NCBI RefSeq assembly: GCF_037450285.1 | Contig: NZ_JAQISN010000001.1 | Location: forward strand, 1,612,001 to 1,676,000 | Source: Erwinia sp. SLM-02 | GTDB taxonomy: Bacteria; Pseudomonadota; Gammaproteobacteria; Enterobacterales; Enterobacteriaceae | Reading direction: 5' to 3' | DNA length: 64,000 nucleotides | Shown here: one piece after another, positions 1 to 6,973 of the stretch | Position numbering within the stretch: position 1 is the stretch's first letter | Layout of the letters: each line of letters begins with the position of its first letter | The notes under the pieces: model-generated | The model's input: only the letters and a program-made list of their open reading frames with translations | Told to the model about the DNA's origin: nothing | Database searches by the model: none | Made by a program: the position numbers and the translations under genes

Positions 1-189
1 TGCAAACAAAATATCCCCGCCATCTCCCTCAAGTTCCGCAATCGCCACCATCTTCATTGCCCCGGTATAAAAATTGACGGCAGCTTTTACATCAGGGACA
101 TTGAGTGCAGTTGTCAACCATGTCAGTCCCATACCTTCCCAGGGATGAGTGCGATCTTCTACGTTATTGAACCAGTCCAGCTTACTCAT
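1..189 (-). CDS. VOC (glyoxalase/bleomycin-resistance fold) family protein, N-terminal part only
   Basis: Reading the minus strand from an ATG at 189 gives MSKLDWFNNVEDRTHPWEGM and continues through a VPDVKAAVNFYTGAMKMV stretch. The run 'A.NFYT.AMKMV' is typical of the first beta-alpha-beta unit of the vicinal oxygen chelate fold. An AGGAGA ribosome site lies just upstream of the start. The 3' part of the gene lies outside the window, so substrate and metal ligands cannot be judged. Members include glyoxalases, dioxygenases and drug-binding proteins; which applies here is unknown. The promoter region upstream carries a striking palindrome (260-281). Confidence 0.7.
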   Translation of the reverse strand, partial: MSKLDWFNNVEDRTHPWEGMGLTWLTTALNVPDVKAAVNFYTGAMKMVAIAELEGDGGDILFA

Positions 190-259
190 TTCAATTTTCT
201 CCTGAAAACAGCCAATTTATGTATAAAGGGCGGATGTTCACTTACGGTACATAATTATA

Positions 260-281
260 CATTTGCAGTGCAAATGCACTG
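260..281. promoter_or_regulatory. Overlapping palindromes, probable operator
   Basis: Two perfect palindromes overlap here: CATTTGCA-G-TGCAAATG (260-276) and CAGTGCA-AA-TGCACTG (266-281). They sit about 70 bp upstream of the start of the leftward VOC gene, where a repressor or activator site would be expected. The binding protein is unknown, and no regulator gene is visible next to it inside the window. Confidence 0.5.
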
Positions 282-432
282 TATGAAATCACAGTAAAAG
301 CACGCAATGCACAATGTCAGTCTGGATACTTTGGTTCAGGGATAGGAACGAACTCCTGAAGAGGAGAATTTGGCAAGAGTAGGCCATCATATGAGGGTAG
401 AGGGATGAGTTGGGTGCCGCTTGTGATAGTTA

Positions 433-460
433 ATTTAACATAATATACATTATGCGTACC
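433..460 (-). other. dif: Chromosome dimer resolution site dif (XerC/XerD target)
   Basis: On the minus strand the 28 bases read as XerC arm GGTACGCATAA, centre TGTATA and XerD arm TTATGTTAAAT. Compared with the E. coli dif sequence as I know it, there is one difference (GGTACGC instead of GGTGCGC); the centre and XerD arm are identical. XerCD recombine chromosome dimers here at the septum under FtsK control. All FtsK-orienting octamers I could find to the right (CCCTNCCC on the plus strand) point toward this site, as expected for dif at the terminus. It also serves as the left junction of the module described below. Confidence 0.88.
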
Positions 461-465
461 AAGTG

Positions 466-514
466 TGTTAGCGCAATTTAGTAATGTCACTTTTTAACCA
501 TTTAGAAATGTCCC
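466..514 (+). repeat. Left terminal region of the IS with doubled binding motif
   Basis: It begins TGTTAGCGCAATTTAGTA followed by ATGTCAC, then a second AAATGTCCC copy 23 bases later. It is the counterpart of 1964-2014. The doubled motif is probably the transposase binding site. Confidence 0.6.
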
Positions 515-563
515 TTTTTGGCATAAAGGCTCTGAGCTTTATGGCTGCTACAGGGACTGAAAA

Positions 564-1862
564 ATGTTGGTGACTATGTCTGAAAAAGAGTTAGTTCGCG
601 CCCAGATTATCCAGGCTGTTTGTGAAAAACGGTTACGTCGGCGTGATGCTGCAAGTCAGCTGGATCTTAGCGAGCGCCAGATTCAACGTCTGATGGATAA
701 GTTCCGCTTGTCTGGCACTTCAGGTCTAGCCAGCTTAAAGCGTGGCAAACCGGGAAACAATAATCTTCCTGAACAACTTAGAATGAAGGTTCTGACGCTG
801 CTACGTGAAAAATACAGCGATTTCGGCCCTACATTAGCCGCCGAGAAACTTCTCCAACGCCATAATCTCAAAGTTTCCGTTGAAACGCTGCGTCACTGGA
901 TGATTGCCGCCGGCCTCTGGGTTCCTCATACCCGACGCAAGCCTCAGGTCTACCAACCACGCTATCGCCGCGACTGTCTTGGAGAACTTATTCAAATCGA
1001 CGGCTCTCACCACGACTGGTTTGAAGGTCGTGCATCAAAATGCTGTCTTTTGGTTTACATGGACGACGCCACTGGCCGACTGATGCACCTGCGCTTTTGT
1101 GAAACTGAGTCTGCCTTTGATTACATGCTGGCCACACGTGAATATCTTGATAAACATGGAAAACCTGTTGCGTTCTACAGTGACAAACATGCTGTTTTTC
1201 GTGTCAGCCAGGCAGAAACTCGCCGCACTGGCACCACCCAGTTTGGCCGGGTCCTTCATGACCTCAACATTGACCTCATATGCGCCAATAGCTCCCAGGC
1301 TAAAGGCCGCGTTGAGCGCGCTAACCAGACACTTCAGGACCGGCTAATAAAGGAAATGCGGCTCGAGAACATTACTGGAATTGAAGAAGCAAATGCCTGG
1401 CTGGAAGCCTTTATTCAGGACTTTAACCGACGCTTTGCTAAAGCCCCTCAATACCCGAAAAATCTCCACAGACCAGTCAGTGAATCACAATCTGAGCTGG
1501 ATGATATCTTTGCCTGGCAGGAACTCCGCACGCTCTCTAAATCACTGACATTTCAGTACGATAAGATGCTCTATCTGGTTGACCCTACTGAAGAAAATAC
1601 ACGTATTGCCGGTGAGAAAATCATGGTTCTCGACTATCCAGACGGCACGCTGGCATTCAAATACGGCCACAGGACGTTGTCGTATCAGGTCTATGACAAG
1701 CTGAGCTGTGTTGACCAGGGTGCCATCGTGGACAACAAGCGGCTGGGCGCAGTATTGAAACTCGCGCAGATTCAGCAGGATGAACGGAACGGGACGGTAA
1801 AAGAGAACGCAGTAAGAAGATGCCCAAACGACGCGCTCAGGCAAGGATCCAGGAGCAGCTGA
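564..1862 (+). CDS. IS transposase (ISNCY/IS1202-like), C-terminus frameshifted
   Basis: The product is a DDE transposase. An N-terminal helix-turn-helix (about residues 10-60) is followed by an integrase-core domain with candidate catalytic residues D146 (in IQIDGSHHDW), D207 (in FYSDKHAVF) and E251 (in KGRVERANQ). The reading frame ends at 1862 with an unusual tail. In the -1 frame, from about 1787 to 1921, the sequence encodes a typical family ending (KKMPKRRAQARIQEQ... EEFRASLKR, stop 1919-1921). One lost G near 1787 would explain this. The DDE core is intact, so activity is not excluded. A start at 576 (MSEKELV) is also possible. Confidence 0.85.
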   Translation: MLVTMSEKELVRAQIIQAVCEKRLRRRDAASQLDLSERQIQRLMDKFRLSGTSGLASLKRGKPGNNNLPEQLRMKVLTLLREKYSDFGPTLAAEKLLQRHNLKVSVETLRHWMIAAGLWVPHTRRKPQVYQPRYRRDCLGELIQIDGSHHDWFEGRASKCCLLVYMDDATGRLMHLRFCETESAFDYMLATREYLDKHGKPVAFYSDKHAVFRVSQAETRRTGTTQFGRVLHDLNIDLICANSSQAKGRVERANQTLQDRLIKEMRLENITGIEEANAWLEAFIQDFNRRFAKAPQYPKNLHRPVSESQSELDDIFAWQELRTLSKSLTFQYDKMLYLVDPTEENTRIAGEKIMVLDYPDGTLAFKYGHRTLSYQVYDKLSCVDQGAIVDNKRLGAVLKLAQIQQDERNGTVKENAVRRCPNDALRQGSRSS

Positions 1863-1963
1863 AAGCCATCAATCTGGTACTTGCCAACCCTGAAGAATTC
1901 AGAGCCAGCCTCAAACGATAACCACCTGCCCACCCTGCTCTTCCAGACTGAATCACAGTAAAG

Positions 1964-2014
1964 GTGACATTTTAACTTTGGAGCTGAGGGTGACATTTCA
2001 ACTTCGGGTAGACA
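1964..2014 (-). repeat. Right terminal region of the IS with doubled binding motif
   Basis: On the minus strand it starts TGTCTACCCGAAGTTGAA and then ATGTCACC, with a second AAATGTCACC copy 26 bases further in. It is the inverted partner of 466-514. Confidence 0.6.
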
Positions 2015-2173
2015 AATGGTAAGGATGGCAGAATATGACGGGAATCGTTGACACTGGACTTCAACTGGCTAATATCGACAGTGATTCAAAATCCTGCGTT
2101 TCTCCAAACGAATCAGAATCAAGGCACAGAAGAAATTCATATTATTGATCATTCCCTATAAAAGAGCCGAAAT

Positions 2174-3280
2174 ATGTCAATTTCATTCGAATTACAAAAA
2201 ATAGCAGAAAAATTATCGCCCTTCGAAGATGAAGAAAATGAAGGGCTTGATGAATTAACAGGTGTTATTGAAGATGTATCGAAATCATTTTCTGGTTCAT
2301 GGCTTGGGTACCATTCCTGTGTATATTACAAAGGATTCAATCGCCCTCCTGCCGGTGCTATTTTCAGTCCTGAATGGGGTTTGATGGATGTAATGAGCAT
2401 GGGGAGTATTGGTGATTGGGTCACATACCAATATGATTATGTCATTGATTATATTTACAAAGAAGCTAACAGCATTGATTTGGATGATTATAGTATATCG
2501 TCCCAAAAAGCAGAGTCTGCATTTGAAACCTGCAAAAGTGATGCGCTATCACTTATATACTCCAATAAAGAAAAAATAAAAGAAGATAAGTTTTTCACTG
2601 ACCTGATTGAAAAAATAGAAAAAACCGTAGTAATTCAAGAGGGCCAATTTTTAAGTTTATGTAGACCTCATGGAAAATTAATAAGTAGAGACATGAATGC
2701 TGTTACAAATGGAATAAAAACACCTCCGCACATTGCTATTCTATGTGATGTTATGGCAATAAAATCACCTTACACATCATGTAAAGAGCTAAAAGGTGAC
2801 TTAGTGAAACTTTCCAACCACCTAAAAAACAAGGAAAAAATAGTGGCAATTGCAGAGCGAAGAGGAGTTAATGTCTTTATTGGCCATGGTCGCTCTCATA
2901 TGTGGCGAGAGTTAAAAGACTTTGTCCAAGATAAACTTAGATTACCATATGATGAATTCAATAGAGTTCCAGTGGCAGGTGTGACTAATATAACAAGGCT
3001 TGCACAAATGTTAGATCAAGCCTGTATTGCATTCTTGGTGATGACTGCTGAAGATGAAATGATGGACGGAAATAAACAAGCCAGGATGAATGTTATTCAT
3101 GAGGTTGGTTTATTTCAAGGGCGTTTAGGTTTTGAAAGAGCGATAGTGTTATTAGAAGAAGGTTGTGAGGAATTCACTAATATAAATGGACTTGGACAAA
3201 TAAGGTTCCCTAAAGGAAATATTTCTGCTGTTTTCCAAGACATTAGAGAAGTGCTGGAAAGAGAAAACATTATTCAATAA
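2174..3280 (+). CDS. TIR-like predicted nucleotide-binding protein (PF10137 type), candidate anti-phage effector
   Basis: A 368-residue protein. The C-terminal third (about 232-366) has the hallmarks of the TIR-like family found in CBASS/Pycsar effectors: VFIGHGRS at 234-241 and the block RMNVIHEVGLFQGRLG at 304-319, with E310 at the position of the catalytic Glu. Such domains degrade NAD+ on activation. The N-terminal 225 residues form a separate mostly helical region whose role I cannot name, perhaps sensing. There is no signal peptide or membrane segment. Base composition is much more AT-rich than the surroundings, indicating recent transfer. It stands alone between an IS and a Xer site, with no cyclase gene adjacent and its own terminator. 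Defence function is inferred from family and context. Confidence 0.8.
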   Translation: MSISFELQKIAEKLSPFEDEENEGLDELTGVIEDVSKSFSGSWLGYHSCVYYKGFNRPPAGAIFSPEWGLMDVMSMGSIGDWVTYQYDYVIDYIYKEANSIDLDDYSISSQKAESAFETCKSDALSLIYSNKEKIKEDKFFTDLIEKIEKTVVIQEGQFLSLCRPHGKLISRDMNAVTNGIKTPPHIAILCDVMAIKSPYTSCKELKGDLVKLSNHLKNKEKIVAIAERRGVNVFIGHGRSHMWRELKDFVQDKLRLPYDEFNRVPVAGVTNITRLAQMLDQACIAFLVMTAEDEMMDGNKQARMNVIHEVGLFQGRLGFERAIVLLEEGCEEFTNINGLGQIRFPKGNISAVFQDIREVLERENIIQ

Positions 3281-3316
3281 TAAGTCTTGGCTCGCACAAT
3301 GACGTTATGCTAAAGA

Positions 3317-3352
3317 GGCCGCTGCGGGAGTAGATTTTCGCAGCGGCCTTTT
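3317..3352 (+). terminator. Rho-independent terminator after the TIR-like gene
   Basis: A perfect 10-bp stem GGCCGCTGCG / CGCAGCGGCC (3317-3326, 3339-3348) is followed by TTTT, 36 bp after the stop codon. Confidence 0.85.
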
Positions 3353-3382
3353 CAACATAGCGAGTCGTACATTATGCGCACT
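3350..3382 (-). other. Degenerate dif-like Xer site (right boundary of the module)
   Basis: The plus-strand bases 3372-3382 (TTATGCGCACT) are one mismatch from the dif XerC arm, and the adjoining TACA continues the dif centre. On the other side, 3350-3360 (TTTCAACATAG) matches the XerD arm at 8 of 11 positions, but the spacer is 11 bp rather than 6. The site has the same orientation as the dif at 433-460. A conserved XerC arm with a degenerate XerD arm is what Xer-exploiting mobile elements often leave. Whether it is still recombined is unknown. Confidence 0.6.
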
Positions 3383-3387
3383 TTGAT

Positions 3388-3787
3388 TATAGTGGCTAAA
3401 TTCAGATGTCCGCCTCTGGCTATATTGAGATGTCCACTTTATCGTCCTTTTCATGAGTTCAAGGCTGAGGACGCAACTGGTGACGGCTTACGGTTCGGAG
3501 TGCTTTACGATGAATGAAGTTAGCCGCCTCAAGATCCTGCAGGATGTGATTGATGGCAGGCTCACCACTTCGCTGGCATTACAGCGACTTGGTCTTACGG
3601 ATCGCCACTGCCGGCGATTGCTTGCACGTTATCGCGAGTCCGGGCCGCTGGCTCTGGCGAACCGCCGCCGGGAATTGCGTGGTAATCGCCAGCTTCTGCC
3701 GGGCCTTGCTGAACTTGCTCTGGGCATCATCCGCGATAACTATGCCGACTTTGGTCCCACGTTCGCCTGCGAGAAGCTGGCCGAGCA
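3388..3787 (+). mobile_element. Truncated second IS of the same family (left end only)
   Basis: The left end shows the same architecture as the IS at 466: ATGTCCGCC at 3406 and a second GATGTCCAC copy near 3430, then the start of a transposase gene. The distance from the Xer arm to the first ATGTC is 38 bp, identical to the first IS. Similarity to a transposase stops abruptly near 3787, where ordinary chromosomal sequence resumes, so the rest was deleted. Confidence 0.7.
3510..3787 (+). pseudogene. Transposase fragment, ISNCY family (N-terminal HTH part)
   Basis: The frame from ATG 3510 (MNEVSRLKILQDVIDGRL...) encodes the N-terminal HTH and linker typical of ISNCY transposases, ending ...YADFGPTFACEKLAE before similarity is lost. 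The open frame runs on to 3911, but that tail is antisense to the neighbouring gene. An upstream in-frame ATG at 3453 exists. The DDE catalytic domain is missing, so this is a dead remnant. It is only distantly similar to the transposase at 564, so it comes from a different member of the same group. Confidence 0.8.
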
Positions 3788-4120
3788 TCAATGCTGTTTC
3801 TCACCCATGATTTCTCGGCATCGCTGCTGGTCTTCGATGATAGCTGATTGCTCCCGGGTACTAAGCTTCCGCCAGGTGCTGAGCATCTTTTCACCCAGTG
3901 CGGGGATATAGTGATTTTTACGCAACGCGTAATCAGAGTTTCCACCTTCGACAAGGTTTTCCATATCACGCAAAAAAAACTGCGGGTCACTGTGATCAAT
4001 CGAGCAGAATACCGCGCGGTAATAGCTTTCATCTTCATCGGAGTAGTGCGGTGTAAGCCAATAAGCGATAGCGCCGCTCAGAGCAAGCGCAGGGAGAATG
4101 AAACGTATTTTTTTTATCAT
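3788..4120 (-). CDS. Hypothetical exported or membrane-anchored small protein
   Basis: A 110-residue protein begins MIKKIRFILPALALSGAIAY, a signal peptide or single N-terminal anchor, followed by a polar domain with two Cys (CSIDH, RCREIM). I do not recognise a family. The stop codon falls exactly at the edge of the truncated IS, so the true C-terminus may have been replaced during the IS deletion. No strong ribosome site is visible before the start. Confidence 0.55.
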   Translation of the reverse strand: MIKKIRFILPALALSGAIAYWLTPHYSDEDESYYRAVFCSIDHSDPQFFLRDMENLVEGGNSDYALRKNHYIPALGEKMLSTWRKLSTREQSAIIEDQQRCREIMGEKQH

Positions 4121-4213
4121 TAGTGCATTTAGCTGAGAGAATTAAGCGCGCAGTGTACCTTATCAGACACCGCGGACTACGTTTTTTTCTGGTACCCACC
4201 TATGGAGCTATTT

Positions 4214-4945
4214 ATGACGGTAAATGAAGACCACACTCTCTTGCACTACGGTATTACTGGCGACGGCCCCCTGGTTATCTTGCTGCATGGCCTGTTAATG
4301 GATGGCAACAGCTGGGTGTCAAATGGACTGGTCGATGCCTTACGTAATGATTTTACGGTTGTTTATCCTGATTTATTAGCGCATGGAAAAAGCGCAAATT
4401 TCATCAACGCCGCATACGATCGGCAGAGTCAGGCAGACGGCATCTGGAAGCTGATTGACGGTCTGGGCGTTAAAAAAGCCCATGTTGTTGGCTATTCTTC
4501 TGGTGCATGGCTGGCAATTAGCCTGGCCAAATATCATCCCGAGTGCTTGTCTTCATTAGTTATCGGCGGATGGGATGTGCAGAATGGCCTGCCCAAAGTA
4601 CCGGATGGTCGCCTTGATTTCGATACGTTTTTCGCCTTCGCGGAGGAAACGGCCCCCGCATTAGCAGCATGGGTTTCCGCTGAAAATAAACCGCCGCTGC
4701 GCGCATCCTTTGAGGCTTTAGCTGGGTACGAGGGCTTAGAAGATGCCCCGCTAATCGGTAATATCGACATTCCTAAACTGTTTTGGGCAGGTGCGGAGGA
4801 TATCTATTATCAGCCGTTGAAGGACTGGTCGGAAAACAATCACCAGGTATTTTTAACCACACAGGGTGACCATGTCAGTGCGATAGAAGAACTTACGCCG
4901 GAGACGATTGCGCGAATTCATCACTTCCTGAAAGAAGCGCTATAA
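4214..4945 (+). CDS. Alpha/beta hydrolase
   Basis: A 243-residue alpha/beta-hydrolase-fold enzyme. An HG oxyanion motif (LLHGLLMDG) lies near the N-terminus. The nucleophile elbow is GYSSG (Ser nucleophile), followed by an acidic residue in FWAGAEDIYY and a catalytic His in GDHVSAIEE near the end. Start 4214 is preferred over the upstream ATG at 4202 because GGAG (4204-4207) is 6 bases before it. Substrate unknown; likely a cytosolic esterase or lactonase. It stands alone, convergent with the LysR gene downstream. Confidence 0.85.
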   Translation: MTVNEDHTLLHYGITGDGPLVILLHGLLMDGNSWVSNGLVDALRNDFTVVYPDLLAHGKSANFINAAYDRQSQADGIWKLIDGLGVKKAHVVGYSSGAWLAISLAKYHPECLSSLVIGGWDVQNGLPKVPDGRLDFDTFFAFAEETAPALAAWVSAENKPPLRASFEALAGYEGLEDAPLIGNIDIPKLFWAGAEDIYYQPLKDWSENNHQVFLTTQGDHVSAIEELTPETIARIHHFLKEAL

Positions 4946-4959
4946 CGTCCCTGCCCCAT

Positions 4960-5895
4960 CTATCCCCGCTGCCAGTAAGGCGGCGATGCGTAAACCTCAA
5001 CAAAGTGGTCAATCACCGCCCGCACATTGAGCGGTGGATGGCGGGCGTTGGGATAAATGGCGGCGATATGCTGCGGCTCGGTGTGAATGGCCGCCTCGAA
5101 ATCCGGCATGATACGCACCAGCCCGCCTTTAATCAGGCTGTCATTGATCAACCAGTCGGGAAACAGCACCAGCCCCATCCCGCCCAGCGCGCTGGTCAGC
5201 AACGTTTCTGCATTATTGGAAGTCAGTAATCCCGCCACCGGGTAATGTATCCAGTTCCCGCCTGGCTCGCGAAACAGCCAGCGATTCGGGCCTGAAGAAC
5301 CGCGATAAACCAGACAATTATGCTGACTGAAATCGGCAGGCGTTACCGGCTGGCCGTATTGTTTTAAATACCCGGGCGAAGCCGCCAGATAATAACGCTG
5401 AGTGGCAAGTATACGCGCATGGAAAGAGGAATCGGTCAGCGTGCCGATCCTGAACAGCACGTCGGTGGCATCCCGGTGCGGATCGATAAAATCATCCGTC
5501 AGCATCAGCTCCATCTGCAAGCGGGGATATCGCTGGGAAAGTGCCGGCAGCCAGGGCGCTATATGACGCTGGCCGAAGAAAACCGGCGCGTTAATGCGTA
5601 TCAACCCAGCAGGTTCAAGGGAGCGATCCTGCATCTCCTTACGGGCTTTGTTCAGCTGTTCGGTCATGCTGCGGGCATAGTCAATAAACAGTCGGCCGGC
5701 TTCGGTTGGGATAACGGCGCGCGTATTGCGGTAGAACAGCTGCTGGCCGAGCGTATCCTCCAACTGAATGATCACGCGGGATACCATTGATGCCGACACG
5801 CCTTCCCGCCTGGCGACGGCGGAAAAATTCTGCTCGTCATACACGCCGATAAAAAAGACCAGCGTGCGGAAATTAATGCTGCCAGCATCAAACAT
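4960..5895 (-). CDS. LysR-family transcriptional regulator
   Basis: A 311-residue LTTR. The N-terminal winged HTH (about 8-67: FSAVARREGVSASMVSRVI) is followed by a substrate-binding domain (about 95-300) of the DmlR/AaeR-like group. It is divergent from the paired DUF606 transporter genes at 5994 and 6435 across about 100 bp, so it probably controls them. The inducer is unknown. Confidence 0.88.
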   Translation of the reverse strand: MFDAGSINFRTLVFFIGVYDEQNFSAVARREGVSASMVSRVIIQLEDTLGQQLFYRNTRAVIPTEAGRLFIDYARSMTEQLNKARKEMQDRSLEPAGLIRINAPVFFGQRHIAPWLPALSQRYPRLQMELMLTDDFIDPHRDATDVLFRIGTLTDSSFHARILATQRYYLAASPGYLKQYGQPVTPADFSQHNCLVYRGSSGPNRWLFREPGGNWIHYPVAGLLTSNNAETLLTSALGGMGLVLFPDWLINDSLIKGGLVRIMPDFEAAIHTEPQHIAAIYPNARHPPLNVRAVIDHFVEVYASPPYWQRG

Positions 5896-5993
5896 TATCT
5901 CGATTCCTGCAAAGGTGTTTCATGAATTATACCGTTTTTCATGATTCAACGCTGCTATACCATCCGTTCCCTTCATTCTCGGGGATTATTTGT

Positions 5994-6428
5994 ATGCAGC
6001 TTATTTTTATTTTGCTCGTCGTTGCTGGCGGGATGGGGTTGTCGGTTGAGGCGGGATTGCTGGGGCCGTTAGGAAATGAGGTCGGCGGTTTATGGGCAAC
6101 GTTCAGCGTTTTCGGGGTGGGTGCCGCGCTGACCTTTCTGCTGATGCTGTTCTTTAGCCCGCGTAACAGCCCTTCCTTCTTCACTCAGCCATCATGGACG
6201 CTACTGGGCGGGATTCTTGGCCCGGTATACGTGGTGATCCTGACCGTGGCCGTGCCGGTGATTGGTATTGCGATGACGATGATCGGCATTCTTGCCGGGC
6301 AGGTTTTCAAAAGCGTGGTGATTGACCACTACGGCCTTCTTGGTACGGCGCACCGCAAGATTGACCGTAAGCGCTTTATTGCGCTGATCTTTATTATTGC
6401 CGCACTGATTCTTGTGGCAAAAGGCTGA
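5994..6428 (+). CDS. DUF606/YdcZ-type DMT small membrane transporter subunit A
   Basis: A 144-residue hydrophobic protein with about five membrane segments, of the DUF606 (YdcZ) family in the drug/metabolite transporter clan. The open frame extends to 5922, but ATG 5994 (MQLIFILLVVAGGMGLS) is chosen because it begins at the conserved first helix and follows GGGG at 5981-5984. The paralogous gene starts 6 bp after its stop, suggesting a heterodimer of two half-transporters. Confidence 0.75.
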   Translation: MQLIFILLVVAGGMGLSVEAGLLGPLGNEVGGLWATFSVFGVGAALTFLLMLFFSPRNSPSFFTQPSWTLLGGILGPVYVVILTVAVPVIGIAMTMIGILAGQVFKSVVIDHYGLLGTAHRKIDRKRFIALIFIIAALILVAKG

Positions 6429-6434
6429 GGTGAA

Positions 6435-6899
6435 ATGATGAACGTAGTAATGATTATCCTGGCCGTGATCGGCGGTGCCGTACTGAGCATTCAGGCCGCA
6501 ATCAACGGCAAACTTGGCAGCCAAGTTGGCGTGTTTCGCAGCGCATTTCTGACCTTCTCGCTCGGCGCGCTGGTCAGTGCCCTGCTCATTTTCTTCTTCG
6601 AACCTGCCCATGACTTAACCCTGCTGGGCGCACTGTGTGGCGTGCCTTACATCGTTATTATGGTGCTGGCCGTTCAGCGAATTGGTGCGGCAGTGGCGAC
6701 GGTGGCGGTCATTTTCGGCCAGCTGGCAATGAGCATGCTGATTGATAACTTTGGCTGGCTGGGGAATGAAGCGATTCACTTTTCCGCAACGCGGCTGGGG
6801 GCAGTCGTCTGCCTGGGGATTGCGCTGTACTTCATTTATTCCAGTAATAAAACCGATTCCGTTAAGGAAACCGTCAGCCAGGCTTCACCTGACGCCTGA
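6435..6899 (+). CDS. DUF606/YdcZ-type DMT small membrane transporter subunit B
   Basis: A 154-residue membrane protein with about five helices, paralogous to the preceding gene (IILAVIGGAVLSIQAAINGKLG). GAGGTG precedes the start; ATG 6438 is an alternative. The soluble C-terminal tail ends inside a 7-bp tandem repeat (6888-6922), which supplies the last residues and the stop codon. Adjacent DUF606 pairs are thought to act together; the substrate is unknown. Confidence 0.75.
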   Translation: MMNVVMIILAVIGGAVLSIQAAINGKLGSQVGVFRSAFLTFSLGALVSALLIFFFEPAHDLTLLGALCGVPYIVIMVLAVQRIGAAVATVAVIFGQLAMSMLIDNFGWLGNEAIHFSATRLGAVVCLGIALYFIYSSNKTDSVKETVSQASPDA

Positions 6900-6922
6900 C
6901 GCCTGACGCCTGACGCCTGACA
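6888..6922 (+). repeat. Five tandem copies of a 7-bp unit (CCTGACG)
   Basis: Five head-to-tail heptamers; the last ends in A rather than G. The repeat overlaps the stop codon of the DUF606 gene. Since 7 is not a multiple of 3, unit gain or loss changes the C-terminus and possibly the stop position. Confidence 0.9.
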
Positions 6923-6973
6923 ATATCCGCCTCCACGTGCCCTGCGGTGACAACGATTTCGTTGCCGCCGGGC

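Larger units (their letters stand above)
466..2014 (+). mobile_element. Insertion sequence, ISNCY/IS1202-like
   Basis: The element spans the transposase gene at 564 and two related ends. Each end starts with TGT and, 18 bases in, carries ATGTCAC; each end also has a second copy of the motif (left 483-490 and 506-514; right 1964-1972 and 1990-1998, inverted). Aligning the ends places the tips at 466 and 2014. The left tip lies exactly 5 bp beyond the XerC arm of dif. The flanking 5-mers (AAGTG, 461-465; AATGG, 2015-2019) do not match cleanly, so the target duplication is absent or altered. The tips are inferred from the alignment. Confidence 0.7.

Noticed and set aside
461..2019. Clean 5-bp target duplication of the IS
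   Set aside because: The flanks AAGTG and AATGG differ at two positions, so no duplication is claimed.
3372..3382. Second full dif site
   Set aside because: Only the XerC arm and part of the centre are conserved; the XerD-like arm is 11 bp away instead of 6, so I call it degenerate.
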